Below, piece after piece: positions 52,501-63,883 of a stretch of DNA of 64,000 nt. The stretch is from the NCBI GenBank assembly GCA_013398175.1, contig VZRZ01005967.1:869032-933031 (forward strand), in the 5' to 3' direction. The stretch is from Climacteris rufus (Eukaryota; Chordata; Aves; Passeriformes; Climacteridae). Positions within the stretch are counted from its first letter, which is position 1; the number at the start of each line of letters is the position of its first letter. The position numbers and the translations under genes were made by a program. Below the pieces are notes generated by a model. It saw nothing but the letters and a program-made list of their open reading frames with translations. It was not told where the DNA came from and did not search any database.

Positions 52501-54625
52501 GGTGTAACTTCCTAAATATCACCAGAATAAACTTCAGCTGAATAGAACTTGCTTAAATGTTGTACATATACATTTTTACAAATTGCTTCCTATTTGTCTT
52601 TCTGTTTTTTTAAGAGATGGAGCAAGAAAGGGTATCAGCCACATGAGCACTGACGAAAAAGCTGGTTCTGTATTTGCAGCATACTTATCACTTCATGTCT
52701 CAGTTCACATCTGTTTAAGTTATCTGTTTTTAGCTTTTTGTTTCCCTGGCAATGAGAGCAAACACTGTGTTACTGCAACTTCTGACAATAACTCTCTGTT
52801 TCTGTATTCTGCTGTACTAAGTTGGTCCCGAAGAGATTCACATAAAATCATTCTTTGTAACCAGCTATATTTCACATAGACACTATCTGTAAAATAATTA
52901 CGTATTTCTGTTGCACACATACCCTACAAGGCTCTTAGTGTGTACCTACACAGGCATTTCTGATAATATCCAGTTCTAACACTAACTCCATACAATATAA
53001 ACTCTATAAAAAACTGAAAACACACACGCCCCTGGCCATGGCAATATTCCACAGTTCTAAATATCATGTGCTTGAAATGTTCAACCAAAAAAACTCCAAG
53101 AAGTTTAAAAATAATTATTATAGTGGCGCCTTTCTTGCTGCTGTGTAGCTGAAATCCTCCTCACCATCTGCCTCTGTACGCAAGTGAGATTTAACACTCT
53201 GGCTTGTAAATAAATTGTGGTCTGAAGTTCCTGATGCAGCCCTTTGTTCAGTGAGCAGGCAACTCAGTGAGTGAAACAGCTGTCCTTGCACTCAGAGATA
53301 AGGGTGTCTCCAGCTCTGTTCTCTGCAGGTATCCTTAAGTGCATTACCAGCTTCTGTCTCCAGCAATGAGTTCTATGGGCTTGAGAAATAATTTACACTT
53401 AAAAAGGGATGTACGTACTATTACATGTGTGGTTCTCTTTTTACTTTATGCCTGTGTCTTCCAGTTAAAATTTCCCCAGTCCATAGGCTGTAGGATGGTG
53501 GGAGGGCATTGTGAAAGGCAGAGAGAATCTCAGATGACATGGAAAAACACAGATTGAAGGATGTGGTTCTGATATTGAAGTACATCAAACTTTTTTTATT
53601 GGAAAGAAACTCTTATGAATAGTAGTGGATTTCAGTTGAGGAAGAGAAGGATGAAGTTTAGCTTTTGAGTTGTTGGTCTTCAGCCAAGGAGGACTGGGTG
53701 AGGCTTAGATCAAAGCCAACAAACTAACTTCTGATCACAGGGATCAATAGAGAGCAGAAAGTGTCCTTCTTTTACTGCCCTACCCTGTAAACACGATTTA
53801 GCATGAATACTGTCTCCATGGGCACCAACCTAAAAGCTTCCAAAACTTTGACTTGGAAGGTATACCTTAAGTTGAACATTCCTGCAAAATACTGAATCTA
53901 TTGCTAAAAAGGGTAACAATAAAATTTGTTTAACAGACTGCATTTGTCTGGCCAAGGCAGTAGATCGCATAACTGGAACCGGCCGCGCCCAGCCTCGCTG
54001 CTTCCATGTTGCCTATGGTATGGAATGTGGAGCTGGCTGGACTGGACACACTCCCTCTCAACAGCTCACATCGAGCGATGTCTGCTGAACTCCCAGGCGT
54101 GGTTTGATAGACCACTTAATGAGATGGAGTTCTGAAGAATACTTAACTATGCTTATTCAGAATAATCTTTAATAGAGGGATAGTTAAAAATTTGTGAAAA
54201 ATCTGAAACCCAATTCAAGTAGTGACTTTCAAGTAGTAACTTGAAACCAAAGTCTTTGAACACATCTCCTGGAACGTTGCTTCCATTGCATGTTGCAAAA
54301 ACATCAGACTTTTTCTTTCAGACATCTGACCTGCATGTCTCATAACTGTAAATTCATGCAAGGCATTGTTTTTTCATTACCAGGAGGTTTCTGGAAAGAC
54401 CAAAATACTTAAATGAGGTATTTGCAATGAGGCCAAGATGCTAGAGGAGAAGATGCCATGTAAAGTGTCATCAAAGAAATATATGAACAAAGATAATCGG
54501 GAACTTAAAAATTTGCAAATGATGTCATTATTGCAGAAATACTGGTCAAGTGACAGCATGAATTTTTAATTTTAAATCTTTTTTAGTAGCAAATTTAATG
54601 TTTCATTTATGTTCTTGTATTTCAG
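46570..54625 (+). other. EIF3H: EIF3H intron 5 (8,056 bp)
   Basis: Donor GTAAGT, acceptor TATTTCAG. It contains an old SINE (about 49615-49805), a GC-rich patch at 50240-50340 with several CpGs, an A15 run at 50729-50743, an AT-rich microsatellite-like stretch at 52317-52355 and a second GC-rich patch near 53975-54110. None of these has exon features that I can support. Confidence 0.8.
49615..49805 (-). repeat. Ancient amniote MIR-type SINE fragment
   Basis: The sequence TTATACATTGCACTGCTTAT, AAAAATCTCAATGTGCTT, then CTCATTTGCAGATGGGGGAA, ACACAGAGAGAGTAAATG, GTTGCCCAAAGGCACACA and GGAACTCAAGACTCTTGAC follows, block by block, the reverse-strand layout of old amniote SINEs. Those read '...AAATCTCAAAGCGCTT...CATTTTACAGATGGGGAAAC...CACAGAGAGGTTAAGT...TTGCCCAAGGTCACACA...'. 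It is diverged but continuous. The family (MIR or MIR1_Amn type) is from memory of the consensus. Confidence 0.75.
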
Positions 54626-54746
54626 TAATCACCTTGGAAAGAGTCTGCAGCTACTGATGGACAGAGTGGATGAGATGAGCCAAGACATTGTGAAGTACAA
54701 TACCTACCTGAGGAATGTAAGCAAGCAGCAACAGCAGAAACATCAG
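54626..54746 (+). CDS. EIF3H: EIF3H coding exon (inferred exon 6): coiled-coil/helical region
   Basis: This 121-nt exon lies between acceptor TATTTCAG and a weaker donor GTTGGT. One base completes a Ser codon and 40 whole codons follow (NHLGKSLQLLMDRVDEMSQD then IVKYNTYLRN and a short polyglutamine run), about residues 237-276. The helix with hydrophobic spacing and the Gln/Lys-rich tail match the C-terminal helices through which EIF3H packs with other PCI/MPN subunits in the eIF3 core. It ends exactly on a codon boundary. A retroviral solo LTR starts 126 bases past the donor. Confidence 0.97.
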
Positions 54747-54871
54747 GTTGGTAACATGGAAAAACCTGAATGAGAGCATTTTTTCCCACCAAATACGGTT
54801 TGGACTGTGTTACCCAAGAGAGGTGAATTGGGATCTAAGCAAGATCTTTCAAAAACATTCCTGTTACGTAG

Positions 54872-55625
54872 TGTGGTGGGTTGACCCTGGCTGGGTGCCA
54901 AATGCCCCAGAAAGCCAGTTTATCACTCCCTTCCTTTGCTGGGCTTGGGCAAAAAAAATACAGAAGTCTCATGGGTTGACACCAGGGCAGGGAGAGATCA
55001 CTGGCCAGTTTCTGTCAGGGGCAAAACAGGCGTGACTTAGGGAAATAGTTTAATTAACTACCAATCGAATCAGAGTAGAGTAATGAGAAATAAACCCAAA
55101 TCTTTAAACACCTTCCCTTCACCCTTCCCTACTTCCTGGGTTCAACTTCAATCCCAGTTTTCTCTCTCTCTTCCCCTCAGCAGTGCAGGGAGACGGGGAC
55201 ATGGGGTTGTGATCAGTTCATCACACGTTGTCTCTGCTGCTCCCTCCTCCTTAGGGACAGGTCTCCTGCCATTCCTTCTGTGCTGCATGGGTGCCTGGGG
55301 CACAGCTGCATCACCATGTTTTGCACCATGGGCTGCAGGGGAAGCTCCTTCCTCACTCACCTTGGTGTCTGCAGGGGTGTTTCTCTCACATACTCTCATT
55401 CCTCTCTCTTGGCTGTCATTATGAAGGGCTTTTTTACTCCCTTCTGAAATGTTTTATCCCAGAGGTGCTGTCACTGTCAGACTCAGCCTTGGCCAGTGGC
55501 AGGTCCATCTCAGAGCCAGCTGCTGTTGGCCATATTGGACATGGGGGAAACTTCTGGCAGCTTTTCACAGAATCCAGCCCCATAGCCCCCCTGCTACCAA
55601 AATCTTGTCACACAAACCCCATACA
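54872..55625 (-). mobile_element. Avian endogenous retrovirus solo LTR
   Basis: On the minus strand the element runs from TGTATGGGGTTTG to GGGTCAACCCACCACA, so it has the TG...CA ends of a retroviral LTR and is about 754 bp long. The GTGGTGGGTTGACCC end, the GATCAGTTCATCACACGTTG block and the GCTTTTCACAGAATCCAGCCCC-type end match a repeat common in bird genomes and transcripts that I recognise from memory. The exact family name is uncertain. No internal viral genes are present, so it is a solo LTR or a non-autonomous copy. Clear target-site duplications were not found next to these ends. It lies against the direction of EIF3H. Confidence 0.8.
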
Positions 55626-56070
55626 AGAAGATTTATAGAATGGGCTAGTCAGTGGGGAGTTACCAAATGAATTCACTTCTAGTGACTTGTGGTATGAATT
55701 TGGCTTTCTTTGCAATTTTACATGTTTGTTAATGATTTCTGATAAACTAAAATAATTTATAAATACACCATGGACACAGGGATAAGAGATTCAGTAAATG
55801 AAAGAGATGAAACTACAAGTTTTGTTCCAAAACAATCTGTGTCGAAGTACCATCACAAGTAGTCATGCATCTAGAAATAGAGACATAGTCCAGTGGACTG
55901 TGGAGAGGTTGGACTGTTCTCTGATTCAAAAGGACGTTTTAGTCATGTTTTATATCAATAAATAGTGGTACTGATTGGGTGATGCTGACTTTTAATTCCT
56001 GGTGCCAGAGGCCTCTTTAAAATCCAAAGCACTCTGATTAGAGAATCTTGAGTATGGAGACCAGAACTAG

Positions 56071-56140
56071 GTGACCCTGCTTGAGCAGAGTCAGAAGGGA
56101 CCTCTCCTGAGGTCCCTTCCGACCTCAACTGTTCTGTGAT
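56071..56140 (+). mobile_element. CR1 LINE 3'-tail fragment
   Basis: GTGACCCTGCTTGAGCAG, AGGTCCCTTCCGACCTCAAC and TGTTCTGTGAT match the CR1 3' end. Inside it, GAAGGGACCTC and GAGGTCCCTTC (56094-56104 and 56109-56119) form an 11-bp-arm hairpin. Confidence 0.88.
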
Positions 56141-57986
56141 TTGGAGACAGTATTACTGTCTTTGCTCTTGCTGCCTTTGATAAAGCAATGCTGTGTCTAA
56201 ATATAGGAGAATGGTGGTAAATTGGAAAAAAGCACTACGAGAATTATTTGAAAGCCTAGAGAGAAGATTCTGATGAACACAACTCACATCATGTGACAAG
56301 TTAACAAATTACATGCTTACTCACAAAATAACTGAATGAAGAATAAAGCTAAACTCTTTAATCTAGCAGAGATATGACAAAATGCAATATTGCCAACTGA
56401 AAATGGGCCAGATCACTTTTAAGATAAAATGTTGCAGGTATTGGCACACAAAGTAAGTGATTATTAAAAAGAGCACCTGTTGTTCGTGTGAAAGGCTTTG
56501 TCACTGACTGTTTTAAAATTGAAATTGCCTTTTTTTCACGTAAGTAAAGTGTAACTTGTACAGGGAGTACTTTTAGGGAAGCAGCACGTGGTCAGTGATC
56601 TGTCCTGCCTATGTAATTCCCAAGGACACAGAAGCTTCATGCATGTTATCTTCATAAAATTTGTTTTCCTTTATTGCCTAATTTGAATAGAAAGATGGCA
56701 TCTACTTCCAAGGTTTTTGTTAATAACAAGGGGATCTATTTATTTTGAAAAGCAGAGCAAAGTAGGTTCCATGGTGTCTCACTTAATTTCTGTACTAACT
56801 ATAGCTGCTTCAGTAGTGGCTCATTGCAGAATACTTAGTGGTCGTAACTTCGTTTCTGAAATGGAGCAATTGTGATTAAGAGCAAACCATTTCAATGAAG
56901 AATAATAGGCAGACTGCTGAGAAGTGAATGGGGTAATGCAAAGAAAGAAGAAGCTACATGCAATTCACATACAAATATGGGCATTTCAGATTTTATTTTT
57001 AACATTGTCCAAAAACATGTATTTGTCACTACTACTGGAAAAAAATTACTTCATTGGATTATGCCACCAAGTAAGAACCGTTTTCAAACTCACTGAATAA
57101 CAGCAACATTTAAGTAAGTGAGAGAAAACACTCTGTACTTTTTGCCTCCTTATTTTAAAAACTTTTCTTTTTTTGTTGAATATGAGGTCTTTGAAGACAA
57201 ACCTTATAACTAAATCCTGGCTGTCACATACATTATGAAATCTCACATAGTGTTTTTGAATTTATGAACTTCGCAAGAACAAATGTTTATCCCATAGCTG
57301 CAGAAACATTTGTCTCAATTTTTTAAAAGTTTGAGTGATCTATATGGCAAAGAGAAGCACTGAAAACAAATTTTTTTTATATATATAGCAGAATAATTTC
57401 TACAAGCTGCTACTCTAGTATATTAATGGAGAAATGAACCATTGTGCTTGGTTCCAGTTGCCACTTTGTTCTCAGTTTAGTTAATATTTTTTGGCTTAAA
57501 ATACCTTATTTAATCAAGTTCTCTTCCCCTTTCACATTAATATTGTTTTGACCTTTAACTTGTATAAAATGGAGAATATCTGGTTTGCCTAACTGTCTGA
57601 GGTAATGGCTTCTCATTCCTGCATATTCCAACCTTGCTTTTCTGTGTGGGGCAATGGAGCCTTTATCTACCATGCTGTATTCTTTCCATCAGATACAATA
57701 TTTATCTCTGAAAAATTTTAAGAACCTAACCCCATAACCTCAGTGCTATACAATTCTCCAGCATCTCACTTATTTAAAGTGCCAATGTGTGGGATGGGGA
57801 GTGCTTGTTGCCAGTGAATTGAAATAAACTGTGAATTACATTAGCATTGTTTGTAATAACCTGCATTGCATTGAATGAGTGTAATTTTTAAAACATACTT
57901 GCTGGTTTGTTGAAAGCATCTGAAAAGAAAAATTTTGGCAGCTTTGTAAGTCCTGCTGCATTTTGATTCTGTTGCTTTATTTTCAG

Positions 57987-58119
57987 TATCAACAGAGACG
58001 TCAGCAAGAAAATATACAGCGTCAAAGTCGAGGAGAGCCCCCTCTTCCTGAGGAGGACATCAATAAACTTTTTAAACCACCACAGCCACCTCCAAGAATG
58101 GAGTCACTCCTTATTGCAG
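57987..58119 (+). CDS. EIF3H: EIF3H coding exon (inferred exon 7): Gln/Arg- and Pro-rich tail
   Basis: This 133-nt exon follows a strong acceptor (TTTATTTTCAG) and ends at donor GTAATG. It starts on a codon boundary, encodes 44 whole codons (starting YQQRRQQENIQRQSRGEPPL) and ends with the first base of a split Gly codon, about residues 277-320. It carries a Gln/Arg-rich stretch and a proline-rich segment (KPPQPPPR) that are typical of the C-terminal tail of vertebrate EIF3H. No stops or frameshifts are seen. An LTR and a CR1 tail lie in the intron before it. Confidence 0.97.
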
Positions 58120-60156
58120 GTAATGTTTAGCAGCGTTTTAAACTTACCTTTTAATATAAGAATGTGTGCTTGGGAAAAAATGCAGTCCTATCCTTTGAAA
58201 GCATTTTAATGTTTCATTACCTTTGCCATTATGGTGCGATATTTTGGCTTGGTAGCATTCCAAATACTATCCTTCATATTTTAAATTTGAGATTTTAAAG
58301 GAGAAGTGGAGAAATGCTCCAAGGGGCAGGCTTTCTTCATGAATGGGTGTAGCTGCTCCCTGCACTCATGCTCCAGCCCCTCCCTCAGCTCCAGAAGTTC
58401 GGGAGCTGTACAGACAAGAGGCAGGAATAAGCTGTTCAGGCTGCAACTTCTGATTGAGAGCAGTTCACGGCAGCCCCAAGTTACTGATAACATTTCTAGG
58501 TTTGAACTGGCTGTTGCAGCAGCTGAGAAGGTTTTGCTTTAAATTCCAGATACAGTGGGGATAATTTCTTTGATTTATACGGACAGACATTTAGGGAAAC
58601 TATCCCCATCTTCTTGCACCCCCAGACTAGGGAAAATATAAATGGGAACAAAACACAGATAGGTCTAGATACCACCCTCCAGTTTCTTCTGTTTGCTTGG
58701 GTGCTGCAGTCATAGCCACAGTCAGTGCCTGTCCTGTGCCTCCTGGAAGGGTAAAAATACCTGGGACCTCACAGTGTCAACAGAGAGCAGACAACTTAGG
58801 TGCCCTTCTAAGTAAAATAAGTTTGGAAAATGAGAAAGCAAATTGTTTAACAGTAGTAGGCTTTTAGGATCAGATAGCTATCACCTTTTTTAGTACTGAG
58901 AGAAAATTCAAAATCCTGGTAATGTACTGTACATCAGAGTGTGTTTTGATGTTAAAAAAAAAGTGAATTTGAATTACCAGAATTTTGAAGTGACCAAGAG
59001 ATAATTATTTTAATATTTCATAGTTCCACACTGATCATAAGTGCTGCTTTTAGAAGAAGAAACCATGTTCTTGGTTTATTATCCCTTACAGTCTTTTGAA
59101 AAACCCTATTGTTTTTATAGTTTTTAGCAGTTACTGAATCCTAGCAGCGTTAAAGTATTTAAACATTCAGCTCTTGCACAGCTTATAAGTGCAGCGGAAG
59201 AGTGTGTGTGTGTAGATGTGTGTTTTATGAAAGTGAAAGCTTAGGATGAATCACCCCTTACAAGAGGAGGAATTGAAAACTATTATAGTTAAAGGAAAAG
59301 AGAGTTTTCAGCCAAAGCACTTTCTTTGTTTCTTTTACCATAGTCAGGGGAAGAATTGAAAGCATCCACTTCAACTTAGATGAAGTAAAGTTTGTGGATA
59401 AAGAAGACTACTTAGCTCTTTTGTCTCTGATGCATTTAAAAACTTCTCAAATAGAGCATTAAATTGAGAGTTTATGGGCCTTCTAAACAGCCTTAATTTT
59501 GATTAAACTGGCTTCATGTTTTGCTATTCCTAGCTAACAAGGGAAATAACTTCTAGCTGTAAGAGTATAAAAATGTTTTGGTGGGCACATTTGGTCTGTA
59601 AAGCACCGGCAAATCTTCATACTCTTATGCTTTTTGAAATAGCAAATGAAGTGAAATGTTAGGTGGAAAAAAAGGCTAGCAGAATGTCAGAGGAATATCA
59701 CAATTTTCAGTCTGCTGCTGAAAATTATTTCTTACAAATATTTTAATAGAGAAAGAAAATGTGTAAGAACAGAACTGAGATTCAATCTTGTAGAATTTTT
59801 AGAGCAGCTAAATTGAAGAATTAATGTGATTGAGCTTTCAGTTCAGCAGCAAGAATTGCTTATTCTGTTTATTGTTACACGTATTTTCAGAAATTGTATG
59901 CAATATTGCAGGAAAATTAGGGGGGTTTTTGAGCATACCCATTTACCTGTTCTCCTAATTTAGTTTCTTCTTCCCAAACGTATTTGGGAATCCTGAAAAT
60001 GTAAAATTCCTAAATGTAGAGTAGTTGAGCAGTGTTAGTGGCTTCTCTGTAAATCCTCGGTGGTTCACACACATTTGGCTTTTGAAAAATTATGTTCTAT
60101 GGTGTCTTTCTGAATTTCAAAACTGACAAGGGTTTACTCTTCTTTCCTTTTGACAG
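58120..60156 (+). other. EIF3H: EIF3H intron 7 (2,037 bp)
   Basis: Donor GTAATG, acceptor TTTTGACAG. A frame at 58306-58542 is open but has no recognisable protein. No mobile element or RNA gene is seen. Confidence 0.85.
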
Positions 60157-60254
60157 GTCAAATTAATACCTACTGCCAGAATATTAAGGAGTTCAATGCA
60201 CAGAACCTGGGCAAGCTTTTCATGGCTCAGGCTCTTCAGGATTACAACAACTGA
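60157..60254 (+). CDS. EIF3H: EIF3H last coding exon (inferred exon 8) with stop codon
   Basis: The coding part of the last exon follows acceptor TTTTGACAG. Two bases complete a Gly codon, 31 whole codons follow (starting QINTYCQNIKEFNAQNLGKL and ending FMAQALQDYNN), and the frame stops with TGA at 60252-60254. The end at Tyr-Asn-Asn matches the usual C-terminus of vertebrate EIF3H, so the protein is not truncated at this end. Counting back from this stop gives 256 visible residues, which leaves about 96 upstream of the window for a 352-residue protein. Confidence 0.97.
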
Positions 60255-60418
60255 AGAAACTTTGCTGTAGCCTTCAACAGGAAGAATTATTTACAGCTTT
60301 ACACTGTTCGTGATCATCTTGAAAATTTATTATATTGGGAGGAGAGTCTTGTAAAACAGTCAGATTGGTTTATGTGGAATTCTCCTATAAGAAAAATAAA
60401 GGCACATTTTAATGATAT
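60255..60418 (+). other. EIF3H: EIF3H 3' UTR and polyadenylation signal
   Basis: After the stop codon a short AT-rich UTR runs to a canonical AATAAA at 60395-60400. Cleavage is expected 10-25 bases later, around 60412-60424. A T/GT-rich stretch follows at 60420-60438 (TTTTCTTGTTGG), the usual downstream element. A second AATAAA at 60547-60552 could serve a slightly longer transcript. The exact cleavage site is inferred. Confidence 0.8.
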
Positions 60419-60881
60419 TCTAGTATTTTCTTGTTGGCCCTATTGAACTAGAATTTTCTGTGGTCACTCAGGTTTTATAAATGTTTGGCAGTTATTCATG
60501 TTTAGTCATAGCAAATAATACAGGTTTTATTTAACTTTGAGTTGGAAATAAAAACAAATATTAGAAATGTTCAGTATAACTGACTTACAGAAGGAATTTA
60601 AGATTTCCCAGTTTTGGTCAAGAAGTTACAACTGCAATGTGCTAGACACTTGGGGCAGTTGCTCATTTTAATTTTAATCTATTTGGACAGTCTGTGCAAT
60701 GGTCCTTCTGTATTCCAAATGTTTCTTAGACTTCACATTCAGAATATTCACGTTCACAAAGCCAGTAGGATGTGGAGACTGTTCCCCACCATATTCTGCT
60801 GTGTTCCCATGTTCTCCTGCTGCCACCAACTGGGTTGAACTCGGAATCTGGAATCGAGAACCGCAATAAAAACCAATTAAT

Positions 60882-60931
60882 GGTTGGATTTAGAGATCTT
60901 AGAGGTGTTTTTCAACCTAAATGATTCTGTG
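60882..60931 (+). mobile_element. Short CR1 3'-tail fragment
   Basis: GGTTGGATTTAGAGATCTTA, GAGGTGTTTTTCAACCTAAA and TGATTCTGTG match a diverged CR1 3' tail, about 460 bases past the EIF3H polyadenylation signal. Confidence 0.8.
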
Positions 60932-63204
60932 CAACCCAGAGATGCTACTGGATTGTTCATGACAGAAGTCCAGAAGTAGCTGGAACAGCCAGAGTGGTGT
61001 AAAAGAGCAGCATCCCTCTCTGCAGCAGCTTTGCCATGTGGATGAATCTTTATTCCAGAACTCAGGCTACTTGTCTTTTTAACAAGGAACTTAATTTAAA
61101 GATTTAGTACGTGGCAACTCACACGTTACTGTTTTGATTTCCTCTATTCTTTTCTCCTCTTGAGTTCTTTCTTGCATGTCATTGTGTCTTGAATTCCAAG
61201 AGCTTAAAATGGCTGGAGGAGTGTGGTTTGGTTTTTTTAAAATAACATCCTCTAAATATGGACCTAGCATGGAATATTTCAGCCTCTAAGGTGAATACTT
61301 TGGAAAGTCAGGAGTGTATGAAAACGTGTATAGACTAAGAACTTATTCTTTTCCAATCTAAACTATAGTGTTTGCAGTATTTATGTAGATATGCATGCAA
61401 ATTTTGTTCAGCCCTCGCATATCCAGCAAATTGCCAGGCTGATCTTTTACTTTGGAAACTTTGGGCATTTGTGATCGCTTTCATACAGTCAACTTCTCTG
61501 AAATCAAAGATCACTTAAGTATCCTGCTACAGTGTCACATGATTGTTTCACTTCCTATACAAAAATATTCAAACTGTGTTAATTTTTCTAGTTTTCTGTA
61601 GCACCAAAATAACCACCAGGGAATAGAAGTAGGAGCAAATAATTAGGCTAAGACATTTGAGAGAGAAAAAAATGATCTTCTGGATAACTGGGAATAGAAG
61701 ACTGACTCTGTAGTGACTGTGTATGGAAGGAAGCAGCAGTAACATTATATATACTAGGAGGTCTGCATGGGAGGTGTTAGCAAAATAAATACTTGGAATA
61801 GGTTAAAAACAACCTGTGTGTTTTGAATTAGTTCTTTGAGATTGAGGATGTAGATGTGAGAAAGAGGGCAGTAATATTCTTCTGTGCTGAAGTTTAACAA
61901 GATCAGTGGATTTTATTTAGCCAGATTGAATGTGCTAAATGTTGGTTGGTTAAAGTCCATTAAGAAATAAGGAAGACTTCAGTAGGAATTTGTGACTTCT
62001 TAAAGGCATAGACTTGTGTCAGACAGGGAAATGAGATGCAAATATAGGTGAGGTGTAAGTAGACTTTGGAGATGATATATCTCTTGTGTTCTGAAGTGCA
62101 CTTTGGTCTTCTGTTATGGTGGAAATAATTAGAGGAAGCCTCTCTTAGCAAGGGAGGTGGAGTCAATTGAAGGTGTTCTATAAATGACAGTCAACATCTG
62201 TGGAAGTCAGGAATTAATAGGGATGGAGCTGTTTCTTGATACTGGATTCAATGTGAGCTTTCCCCACTATCTCTGTATTTCTGGAACTTTGCTTTCACTT
62301 GTTCTTTACCTAATGTGAGTGAGCTGGCAGCTCATTCACCAGAAGATATGTCCTTTCCATTTCTGATTATCATAGCAATACCTGTTTTTATTCCTTCCTT
62401 GTCTGTGAAGGGCTTTTCTGTATGCTAATGAAAATGGCGTGATATTAGGGTCTTTGAAAAATATGTCTAAAGAAGGTGGAACTTCCTTTTGGTCAGCAAG
62501 CCATTGCAGAGGCAGGCAAGGCCTCTGCCCCGTGGTTCCCTCTCCATTACATGTCCACAGGTAACACATAAGCACACAGGAGACCAGATGTGCACGTGAG
62601 GGAAACCTGCCCTGTGGTCAGGAGTTGTACACACAGTCTGCATCAGCTGTCATCTCCTAACCATGCAGGTTTGTGTTGAGATAACTGGTTTGTAATTGGT
62701 TTTTGTTTCTGCAGAACTGTGAGAGGAAATGTTACTGAGAAATCCAGCTCTAATTGGCACAACTTAGAGGCTCTCTAAGCTAGATATGCAAGTCTTTCAA
62801 AAGTGACATCTGCAATGAGAAAAAGAGGGACGATTGTCTTAGTTTTGATGCTGGAGAAGAGTATCAAACAGCAATTCTTGTAGTTGTTCACTACTTCGGA
62901 TCTTCACCAGTATAGCTCCAGTTTTGCTGTGAGATATACTGCCTGTGTTCCACTGTTACTTGTGAAATACCCATTTGTACTGATAATTTGAGCCAACATG
63001 GGATGTGAAATGCCACCTCCCTTAACCACTGCACTAGCTCAGGTCCCAGTGCCACCACTGCCACTTTACAGGGGCTGTGCCCCTCTCCCAGCATCCTTGT
63101 CACATGTAGACAAAACAAAAGCTTTGCTGGTGAGGGATGGGATGAGTGCAACTTGCATAAAGGGTTAGAAAGTCAGTGCTCCAGCAGTCTGTGGTAGTCA
63201 CAGT

Positions 63205-63232
63205 AATGGATGGTGCATGCTCACCATCCATT
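63205..63232. repeat. Inverted repeat with 11-bp arms
   Basis: Arms AATGGATGGTG and CACCATCCATT surround a 6-base CATGCT loop. Its function is unknown. Confidence 0.8.
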
Positions 63233-63517
63233 GGTGTCCAGGCAAAGTGGAACAGATTAATCTCAGCTTTTCTGACACTCTAAAATGTGTCTGGTTGTAC
63301 TGGCAGCCCCAGATATCTTCAGGACAGGCTGTAGGAAAAGACGCTAAAACTTGGACCATCTGTTGGTGGTGTCAGAATCTAATCCTTAACATTAGTATTT
63401 AAGGAAAATGAAACGAAATGGGAGACCTTTTCTGTAATTGGAACATACTTGGTGTGACCTTGCCTTGACATCACGATATGATGCACTGTTTCCATTCTCC
63501 GCTTGGTGTTCTCACAG

Positions 63518-63883
63518 TTGGACCAGACTCCATCTAAGCTGTAGAGCCTTCTGCTGCTGACTGCCCACATGGAGGACACCTGGGGTTCTCCCCCTCGCTT
63601 CTACACAGGTCATCATGTCCTTTTTTCTTCTTGGCTTCACATGATGTTCTCCCAAATGCTGAAACATTTTGGAGGCATAGTTTCTACTCCTGTGCGTTCT
63701 TTGGACCAGACTCCATCTAAGCTGTAGAGCCTTCTGCTGCTGACTGCCCACATGGAGGACACCTGGGGTTCTCCCCCTCGCTTCTACACAGGTCATCATG
63801 TCCTTTTTTCTTCTTGGCTTCACATGATGTTCTCCCAAATGCTGAAACATTTTGGAGGCATAGTTTCTACTCCTGTGCGTTCT
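63518..63883. repeat. Perfect 183-bp tandem duplication
   Basis: Positions 63518-63700 and 63701-63883 read the same, from TTGGACCAGACTCCATC to CCTGTGCGTTCT. The unit is 61 codons, so an open minus-strand frame passes through both copies (63512-63901, 129 codons). I recognise no protein family. A recent duplication or an assembly error both fit. Confidence 0.95.

Larger units (their letters stand above)
54747..57986 (+). other. EIF3H: EIF3H intron 6 (3,240 bp)
   Basis: Donor GTTGGT, acceptor TTTTCAG. It holds a solo LTR (54872-55625) and a CR1 tail (56071-56140). The remainder to 57986 is AT-rich, and no other feature is recognised. Confidence 0.85.
1..60418 (+). other. EIF3H: EIF3H gene, 3' part (introns and last six coding exons)
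   Basis: The gene encodes subunit H of translation initiation factor 3, the large cytoplasmic complex that binds the 40S ribosomal subunit and recruits mRNA. Six exons in the second half of the window join in phase to give the C-terminal 256 residues of an EIF3H protein, against a usual vertebrate length of about 352. All visible introns are GT-AG. The first ~96 residues (basic Gly/Ser-rich N-terminus and the start of the MPN domain) are not found here. I therefore infer that exons 1-2 lie before position 1 and that 1-43230 is intron 2. The left limit given is the window edge, not a gene boundary, and the promoter is not in view. Exon numbers are inferred from the mammalian gene. Confidence 0.85.

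Noticed and set aside
55083..55424. 113-codon forward and overlapping reverse frames
   Set aside because: They lie entirely in the solo LTR and are GC-rich chance frames.
54860..55640. Target-site duplication flanking the LTR
   Set aside because: The flanks ACGTAG and AGAAGA do not match, so I do not claim one.
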